Source: Deltaproteobacteria bacterium
GTDB taxonomy: Bacteria; Desulfobacterota_E; Deferrimicrobia; Deferrimicrobiales; Deferrimicrobiaceae
Reading direction: 5' to 3'
NCBI GenBank assembly: GCA_023489025.1
Contig: JAMDCN010000135.1
Span: 1 to 9,875, forward strand
DNA: 9,875 bases
Below the pieces are notes generated by a model, which saw nothing but the letters and a program-made list of their open reading frames with translations, searched no databases and was not told where the DNA came from. Shown here piece after piece: positions 5,824-9,875 of this stretch (the first letter of the stretch is position 1; each line of letters begins with the position of its first letter). The translations under genes were made by a program, and so were the position numbers.

Positions 5824-6294
5824 ATGTCGGATGAGAAAATCATCAGAAAATACGGGGAAAGAGTCGGGTACGCGGAATCCGAGATCGAGAAGTTTCAAGA
5901 GGGAGGGCACAGAGTCCGGCAGGTCAATCGACTTTCCCGGGCGGCGTCACGCTATTCCATACAGGCGGAGGTAGTCCGGGGCAAGCATTGCAATTCCGGC
6001 CATGCGGTCGGGGAAAAATTCATTCTCGATGTGGACGGCAACTTCATCTCGAAATTCTGCCCGAAGAAGATGTGCGTCTATCTGATATCCCAGTTGGCCA
6101 TCCCCGTGGCGCTGATCAACGAACGGCTTGGTGAAGGACTTGAGCCGAACGACTTTCATTTCATGCGGTACGTGAAATGTCCGGATGCCGGCGTCGACTG
6201 TTACGGTTATGGAGAAGTCATGCTCGAGGTCCAGGTCGTCCCGCGGGTGAAATACACAGCATCGCGGGCACGATCCCCCGCACGGAGTTGGTGA
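5824..6294 (+). CDS. TIGR04076-family cysteine-rich protein (paralogue B)
   Basis: This 156-residue protein is the second TIGR04076-type protein of the window. It shares with the 558-1004 product the pattern HCNSGH-x-VGEK (Cys56, His60), CPKKMC (Cys79, Cys84) and 'CPDAGVDCYGYGEVMLE' (Cys119, Cys126). The N-terminal ~45 residues are charged and helical, and differ between the paralogues. Overall similarity is modest, so the duplication is not recent. The start is taken at ATG 5824 because the AAGGGGGTG element (5812-5820) then serves as SD; a GTG at 5818 would lie inside it. The family core ends near residue 139. The basic tail (about 140-156) is read through sequence antisense to the pabC end, and the gene overlaps the convergent pabB-pabC by 77 bases. 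GC is low (29 of 60 bases at 6001-6060). Function is unknown; metal or redox binding is inferred from conserved Cys/His. Confidence 0.8.
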   Translation: MSDEKIIRKYGERVGYAESEIEKFQEGGHRVRQVNRLSRAASRYSIQAEVVRGKHCNSGHAVGEKFILDVDGNFISKFCPKKMCVYLISQLAIPVALINERLGEGLEPNDFHFMRYVKCPDAGVDCYGYGEVMLEVQVVPRVKYTASRARSPARSW

Positions 6295-8128
6295 GCAGGA
6301 TCCGCCGGCGCCTCCGTAGATCTTCCGGGTAGAGGACCCGCTCCTCCGCCCGGAGGGACCGGTCGGCCAATATGCGGCGACGCCGGATCCCTTCCAGCAA
6401 TCCGCAGGACGCGGGTGGCGTCAGGAGCCGGCCGTCCGCCTCGACGAAGAGGTTCGTGATCGCACCCTCGGCGACCTCCCCGCGCTCGTTCAGGAAGATC
6501 ACCTCGTCGAACCCGTCGTTCCTCGCCTTGCGCAACTCCTCGTCGCGCCACCCCCGGTGCGTGGTCTTGTGCCGCACAAACGGATCCCGGGACGAGACGC
6601 CGACCGCGGATATCGTCACCCGCGCCGGCCTCGTCTCTTTCAGGATCGTAGTGAGCGGGGACATCTCTACGCTCACCTCGCCGTTCCGCGAGAGGAGCAG
6701 CCGTACCTTTTGCGGGCTTGCGGCCGCCTTCTTCCGGAGGGCGGAACGCAGGGCCGGCCGGACGGCCTCCTCGCGGAAGCGGAAGCCGAAGTATCGCGCG
6801 GAAGAGGCGAGCCGCCGGAGATGCGCGGGGAGAAACCGGAACCCCGTTCCGGCAGACCAGAGGAACGTCTCGATCAGTTGGAAAGAGACGGGCGGCTCCG
6901 ACAGGTACCGCCCCTTCAGACACACCTCCCGGAACTCCTCACGGGGGTCGGAGTCCCAGACGATTCCGCCGCCCGCGCCCGCCTCGGCAAGGCCGTTCCG
7001 CAGGGTCACCGTCCGGATGGCCACGGAAAAGGTCATGTCCCCCCCCGGCAACAGGATCCCGATCGCGCCCGTGTAGACGCCTCTCGGCGAGGTTTCCAGG
7101 CGCCGCAGGGCCCGCATGGCGGAGATCTTGGGCGCCCCCGTGACGGAGCCGCAGGGGAAGAGGGCATGGAACAGGGAGCCGACGGTGGCTCCCGGGCGGA
7201 GCGTCCCCGAAACGGTCGAAACCATCTGCAGCACGGTGCGAAGCCGGTGCACCTCGAACAGCCGGGGGGCATGCACGGAGCCGACCTCGCACACCTTCCC
7301 GAGGTCGTTGCGCATCAGGTCCACGATCATCACGTTCTCGGCCCGGTTCTTCGGGTCGGCCTTGAGCGCCGCTGCGGCCCGGCGGTCCTCCACCTCGGTC
7401 CGCCCCCGGGCGGCGGTGCCCTTCATCGGTTGGACCTCGATGTTCTTTCCGCGGATGCGGAAGAAGAGCTCGGGGGACTGGGAGAGGATGCACCCGGCGT
7501 CCGTGCGGAGAAAAGCCCCGTATTTCACCGGCTGGATGGCGCGAAGCCGCGCATACAGGGAGAAGGGGTCGCCCGGGAAGGAAAAAGAGAACTTCCCCGT
7601 GAGGTTGGCCTGGTAGTACCGGCCTGCCGCGATGGCCCGTCGGATCTCCTCCACCTTGACGCCGTACTCCGTTTCCGTGAAGGAAAACCGTGGGTCGATC
7701 GGATCCCCGTACGGAAGCAGGGGATCGCCGCGTTCCTCTTCAGGCCAATCGACGGACCCGGACGATTCCCACCGGCGAAGAAGGTGATCGAACCGGAGGA
7801 CCCCGGCGTAGATTCCGAACCAGGCGAGCGGAAAATCGCCCGCGGGTGCGCCTGTGGGAGAGAACGCCGCATCGAGAGCGAACCCCGCCTCGTACGAAAC
7901 GTATCCGGCGACCGCGAACCCCCCCGTTTGGCGAGCACTCGCCTCCTCCAGTATGCGGGGCGCCTCTACGGCGGATGACGTCGAAAGGAGGGAAACGGGA
8001 TTTCTCAGGAGATAGGAGTACCGGTCCCGCACGTCGGGGCGCTGCGATTCGAGGAGGATCGCCCCACGTTCTCCAGAGAACGGAAGGAACCGCCGTACGG
8101 GAGCGGAGGATATATCCCGTGAATCCAT
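6218..8128 (-). CDS. pabB-pabC: Aminodeoxychorismate synthase component I / 4-amino-4-deoxychorismate lyase fusion
   Basis: This is a 636-residue bifunctional enzyme of 4-aminobenzoate (folate) synthesis. Residues ~10-415 are a chorismate-binding PabB domain: 'YQANLTGKFSF', 'PMKGTAARG' with the PabB-specific active-site Lys236, 'ENVMIVDLMRNDLGKVC', 'PCGSVTGAPK' (325-334) and 'GGGIVWDSDPREEFRE'. Lys in PxKGT separates PabB from anthranilate synthase. Residues ~416-625 are a PLP fold-type IV lyase (PabC): 'HKTTHR' with the PLP Lys521, 'FDEVIFLNERGEVAEGAITNLF', and 'LLTPPASCGLLEGIRR'. PabB needs a PabA glutaminase, which is not in the window. The start is uncertain: ATG at 8128 fits the usual N-terminus, while an in-frame TTG at 8185 would add 19 residues; neither has a clear SD. 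The last ~13 residues (SPAGRPGPRA end) lie past the usual PabC end and overlap TIGR04076 gene B. Confidence 0.93.
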   Translation of the reverse strand: MDSRDISSAPVRRFLPFSGERGAILLESQRPDVRDRYSYLLRNPVSLLSTSSAVEAPRILEEASARQTGGFAVAGYVSYEAGFALDAAFSPTGAPAGDFPLAWFGIYAGVLRFDHLLRRWESSGSVDWPEEERGDPLLPYGDPIDPRFSFTETEYGVKVEEIRRAIAAGRYYQANLTGKFSFSFPGDPFSLYARLRAIQPVKYGAFLRTDAGCILSQSPELFFRIRGKNIEVQPMKGTAARGRTEVEDRRAAAALKADPKNRAENVMIVDLMRNDLGKVCEVGSVHAPRLFEVHRLRTVLQMVSTVSGTLRPGATVGSLFHALFPCGSVTGAPKISAMRALRRLETSPRGVYTGAIGILLPGGDMTFSVAIRTVTLRNGLAEAGAGGGIVWDSDPREEFREVCLKGRYLSEPPVSFQLIETFLWSAGTGFRFLPAHLRRLASSARYFGFRFREEAVRPALRSALRKKAAASPQKVRLLLSRNGEVSVEMSPLTTILKETRPARVTISAVGVSSRDPFVRHKTTHRGWRDEELRKARNDGFDEVIFLNERGEVAEGAITNLFVEADGRLLTPPASCGLLEGIRRRRILADRSLRAEERVLYPEDLRRRRRILLTNSVRGIVPAMLCISPAGRPGPRA

Positions 8129-8192
8129 CGGGGAAGAGATAGCCCACGCGACCGCGCCCGTCAAGTCCTCATACCCATCCGGCAAAAAAAGG

Positions 8193-8220
8193 TTGACTAA
8201 AGCGTTCCGATTCGTATAAT
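8193..8220 (+). promoter_or_regulatory. Near-consensus sigma-70 promoter of the sulfate assimilation operon
   Basis: TTGACT (8193-8198), a 16-base spacer, then a perfect TATAAT (8215-8220). It is followed 35 bases later by the TTG start of the DUF2061 gene. It is the strongest promoter-like sequence in the window and lies in an AT-rich island between divergent genes. Transcription would start around 8227, inside the inverted repeat described next. Confidence 0.8.
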
Positions 8221-8246
8221 ACCATTAATTCGATAGGATTAATGGT
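8221..8246. promoter_or_regulatory. Perfect inverted repeat abutting the -10 box: probable repressor operator
   Basis: The arms ACCATTAAT (8221-8229) and ATTAATGGT (8238-8246) are exact reverse complements separated by 8 bases. The left arm begins at the base right after TATAAT, so a bound dimer would cover the transcription start. The location fits a repressor of sulfate assimilation responding to sulfur or cysteine status, for example an Rrf2-type regulator; the family is a guess. An RNA hairpin at the 5' end of the transcript is less likely because initiation falls inside the repeat. Confidence 0.65.
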
Positions 8247-8255
8247 GTATAAGAA

Positions 8256-8477
8256 TTGGACACTCACAAAAGAAGCATCGTCAAAACGATCAGCTGGCGC
8301 GCCGTGGCCACCATCATCACGGGGGTCGTGACGTACTTCCTGACTGGCCGTATCGACTTCGCCGTGACCGTGGGTCTCGCGGACACACTCGTGAAGTTCT
8401 TCATCTACTATGCCCACGAACGGATCTGGACCCGGATCTCGTACGGCAAGGTCCGCCCGCTGGATTACGAGATCTGA
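8256..8477 (+). CDS. DUF2061 small membrane protein
   Basis: This 73-residue protein matches the DUF2061 family: the N-terminal 'THKRSIVKTISWRAVATIITG' pattern, shown here as residues 3-23, and the later 'KFFIYYAHERIW' (47-58) are family hallmarks. Two hydrophobic segments (about 14-29 and 35-52) suggest two membrane passes with basic ends. The start is TTG 8256: an in-frame TAA lies only two codons upstream (8250-8252), so no earlier start is possible, and the family N-terminus MDTHKRS begins exactly here. No good SD precedes it. It is the first gene after the strong promoter and lies 33 bases before cysH. This suggests an accessory role in sulfate or sulfite handling, but no function is established for the domain. 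Confidence 0.88.
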   Translation: MDTHKRSIVKTISWRAVATIITGVVTYFLTGRIDFAVTVGLADTLVKFFIYYAHERIWTRISYGKVRPLDYEI

Positions 8478-8510
8478 CGTGCGGGAGCCGGGAGCGGGAG
8501 GAGGAAGCCG

Positions 8511-9269
8511 TTGACGATAACGACCGAACAGGCGGAAGGATGGGGGAACCGTTTCGAGGGGCAGGGTCCCGAAGCGGTACTTCGTTGGGCCTTGTCCGAA
8601 TTTCACCCGGACATCGCGCTTGCCTCGAGTTTCAGCATGGAGGATATCGTCCTCATCGCCATGATGGCGGACATCCGTCCCGAGGCGCGGGTCTTCGCGC
8701 TGGACACCGGCCGGCTTCCCGAGGAGACGTACGAGGCGGCCGAGGCGGTGCGCCGCAAGATGGGTATCCGGATCGAATGGTACTTCCCTGAACGGGCGGC
8801 AGTCGAGGAACTGGAGAGGACCAAGGGGCTGTACTCCTTCCGGGAGAGCCTGGAAAACCGCCACGAGTGCTGCCGGATCCGGAAAGTGGAACCTCTGTCC
8901 CGCGCCCTTTCCGGGTTGCGCGCGTGGGTGACGGGGCAGCGCAGGGAGCAGGCCGTCACGCGGAGGAACCTGCCCGTCGTGGAGATCGACGAGGGTTACG
9001 GGAAGATCCTCAAGCTGAACCCCCTCGCCGGCTGGACGGAACAAGAGGTAAGGGAGTACGTCCGGAAACGGGGGCTCCCCGTCAACAGGCTCCACGACAT
9101 GGGGTACCCCTCGATCGGCTGCTCCCCGTGCACGCGCCCCGTCGCGCCCGGCGAGGACCCGCGGGCGGGCCGGTGGTGGTGGGAGCGGCCGGAGCACAAG
9201 GAGTGCGGGCTCCACGCAAGGAACGCCGGCGGAAACGACCGTCGCAACAAAGGTGAAGGAGAAGAGTGA
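8511..9269 (+). CDS. cysH: Assimilatory adenylylsulfate (APS) reductase, thioredoxin-dependent, 4Fe-4S type
   Basis: This 252-residue PAPS/APS reductase reduces adenylylsulfate to sulfite and AMP in cysteine synthesis. The PP-loop-like SSFS (39-42), the 'LDTGRL' segment (64-69) and 'TGQRREQ' (141-147) form the nucleotide site. Cys120-Cys121 and Cys204-x-x-Cys207 are the CC/CxxC ligands of the 4Fe-4S cluster; they mark the APS-using form rather than the cluster-free PAPS form of enterobacteria. Cys232 in KECGLH is the catalytic cysteine that forms the thiosulfonate. The start is TTG 8511 with SD GGAGGAGGAAG (8496-8507 region); no in-frame ATG or GTG precedes it at a sensible distance. Its TGA overlaps the cysD GTG by three bases. 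The position with cysD implies that sulfate is activated and reduced directly at the APS level. Confidence 0.95.
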   Translation: MTITTEQAEGWGNRFEGQGPEAVLRWALSEFHPDIALASSFSMEDIVLIAMMADIRPEARVFALDTGRLPEETYEAAEAVRRKMGIRIEWYFPERAAVEELERTKGLYSFRESLENRHECCRIRKVEPLSRALSGLRAWVTGQRREQAVTRRNLPVVEIDEGYGKILKLNPLAGWTEQEVREYVRKRGLPVNRLHDMGYPSIGCSPCTRPVAPGEDPRAGRWWWERPEHKECGLHARNAGGNDRRNKGEGEE

Positions 9270-9875
9270 CCGTGGATCATCTCGACGCGCTGGAGAACCA
9301 GAGCATCTACATCTTCCGCGAGGCGCACCGGAAGTTCAAGGACCTCGCCATGCTGTGGTCGATCGGCAAGGATTCGACCACCATGTTATGGCTGGCGCGC
9401 AGGGCGTTTTTCGGCAAGGTTCCCTTTCCCCTCGTCCATATCGACACCGGGTTCAAGCACCCGACGATGATCGAGTACCGGGACCGGATGGCGAAGGAAT
9501 GGGAGGTCGATCTGATCGTCGGCCGGAACGAGGAAGCTCTCTGCGCGGGAATGGAGCCCGGAAAGGGGCGGTTCGCCTGCTGCAACGCCCTCAAGACGCA
9601 GGGACTTCAGCAGGTGCTGGACCGGCACGGCTTCAAGGGGATCTTCCTCGGGATCCGCCGGGACGAGGAGGGGTCCCGGGCGAAAGAGCGGATCTTCTCT
9701 CCCCGGGACAAGAACTTCGAGTGGAACTACAAGGACCAGCCGCCGGAGCTTTGGGACCAGTTCAACACCTCCTTCGGGTCCGACACCCATGTGAGGATCC
9801 ACCCACTCCTGTCGTGGACGGAGTTGGACATCTGGGAATACATCCGCAGGGAGGAGATCCCCGTCTGCCCTCTCT
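9266..9875 (+). CDS. cysD: Sulfate adenylyltransferase subunit 2 (small subunit), partial at 3' window edge
   Basis: The first 203 residues of the ~300-residue CysD are present. CysD forms, with the GTPase CysN, the ATP sulfurylase that makes APS from sulfate and ATP. The PP-loop 'SIGKDST' (32-38), '[21 protein letters not shown]' elements (54-73), '[10 protein letters not shown]' (105-114) and '[17 protein letters not shown]' (131-147) are diagnostic. GTG 9266 overlaps the cysH TGA (GTGA), and a second in-frame GTG at 9272 is possible. SD AGGAG at 9257-9261 is 4 bases from the first and 10 from the second, so the start is uncertain by two codons. The reading frame is open to the window end. 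cysN is expected just beyond the end. Confidence 0.95.
   Translation, partial: MTVDHLDALENQSIYIFREAHRKFKDLAMLWSIGKDSTTMLWLARRAFFGKVPFPLVHIDTGFKHPTMIEYRDRMAKEWEVDLIVGRNEEALCAGMEPGKGRFACCNALKTQGLQQVLDRHGFKGIFLGIRRDEEGSRAKERIFSPRDKNFEWNYKDQPPELWDQFNTSFGSDTHVRIHPLLSWTELDIWEYIRREEIPVCPL

Noticed and set aside
6357..6366. Third GACCGGTCGG occurrence as another TetR operator
   Set aside because: It lies inside the pabC coding region and lacks the GGTAT arm shared by the two intergenic sites; chance in high-GC coding DNA is enough.
6557..7978. 473-codon plus-strand open frame inside pabB-pabC
   Set aside because: It lies fully antisense to an unambiguous PabB-PabC with all catalytic motifs, and its translation is low-complexity Arg/Gly/Pro with no domain.
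8136..8164. TTGACG-17-TATCTC on the minus strand as the pabB-pabC promoter
   Set aside because: The -10 matches only three of six bases, and the implied transcript start would fall on or beside the ATG, leaving no leader.
8169..9215. 348-codon minus-strand open frame across DUF2061 and cysH
   Set aside because: It is opposite two firmly identified genes and a promoter, and shows no domain or ribosome binding site.

Overview
The window is high-GC, gene-dense bacterial DNA. Its gene set suggests an anaerobic or facultatively anaerobic Desulfobacterota/deltaproteobacterial-type organism or a relative: two TIGR04076-family proteins, an Fe-S-type flavoprotein, a QueG-like ferredoxin protein, a fused pabB-pabC, and APS-type assimilatory sulfate reduction. 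This placement is an inference from gene content; no rRNA or tRNA is present. No transposase, integrase, CRISPR array or RNA gene was seen.

Region 1 (1-3000). A short AhpD-like CxxC protein (158-412) is followed by a 145-base gap. This gap holds a weak candidate promoter and half of a putative TetR-type operator. Then comes a tight gene run: TIGR04076 protein A, a DinB-fold protein, a flavodoxin-fold protein with cysteine clusters, and a TetR regulator whose ATG overlaps the preceding stop codon.

Region 2 (3000-6300). A 113-base gap carries a second copy, in inverted orientation, of the same 14-base operator core. It is followed by a second run: a QueG-like dicluster Fe-S protein, an enoyl-CoA hydratase/isomerase, a 4HBT-type hotdog thioesterase, a truncated crotonase remnant, a PaaI-type hotdog thioesterase, and TIGR04076 protein B. 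The two TIGR04076 paralogues therefore bracket the whole set. The simplest reading is a TetR-controlled acyl-CoA/redox gene cluster with no assigned pathway: crotonase and thioesterases act on acyl-CoA, the Fe-S/flavin proteins move electrons, and the cysteine-rich TIGR04076 proteins have an unknown role.

Region 3 (6218-8128, minus strand). A fused aminodeoxychorismate synthase component I / aminodeoxychorismate lyase (pabB-pabC), for 4-aminobenzoate and folate synthesis, converges on TIGR04076 protein B. The two coding regions overlap by 77 bases at their 3' ends, with no terminator between them.

Region 4 (8190-9875). A near-consensus sigma-70 promoter, directly followed by a perfect 9-bp-arm inverted repeat, drives a sulfate assimilation operon. 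The operon consists of a DUF2061 small membrane protein (TTG start), cysH of the 4Fe-4S APS reductase type (TTG start), and cysD (GTG start), which runs off the end of the window. The only stretches without genes are shorter than 160 bases. Positions 1-157 show no convincing promoter or RNA apart from the ribosome binding site of the first gene.
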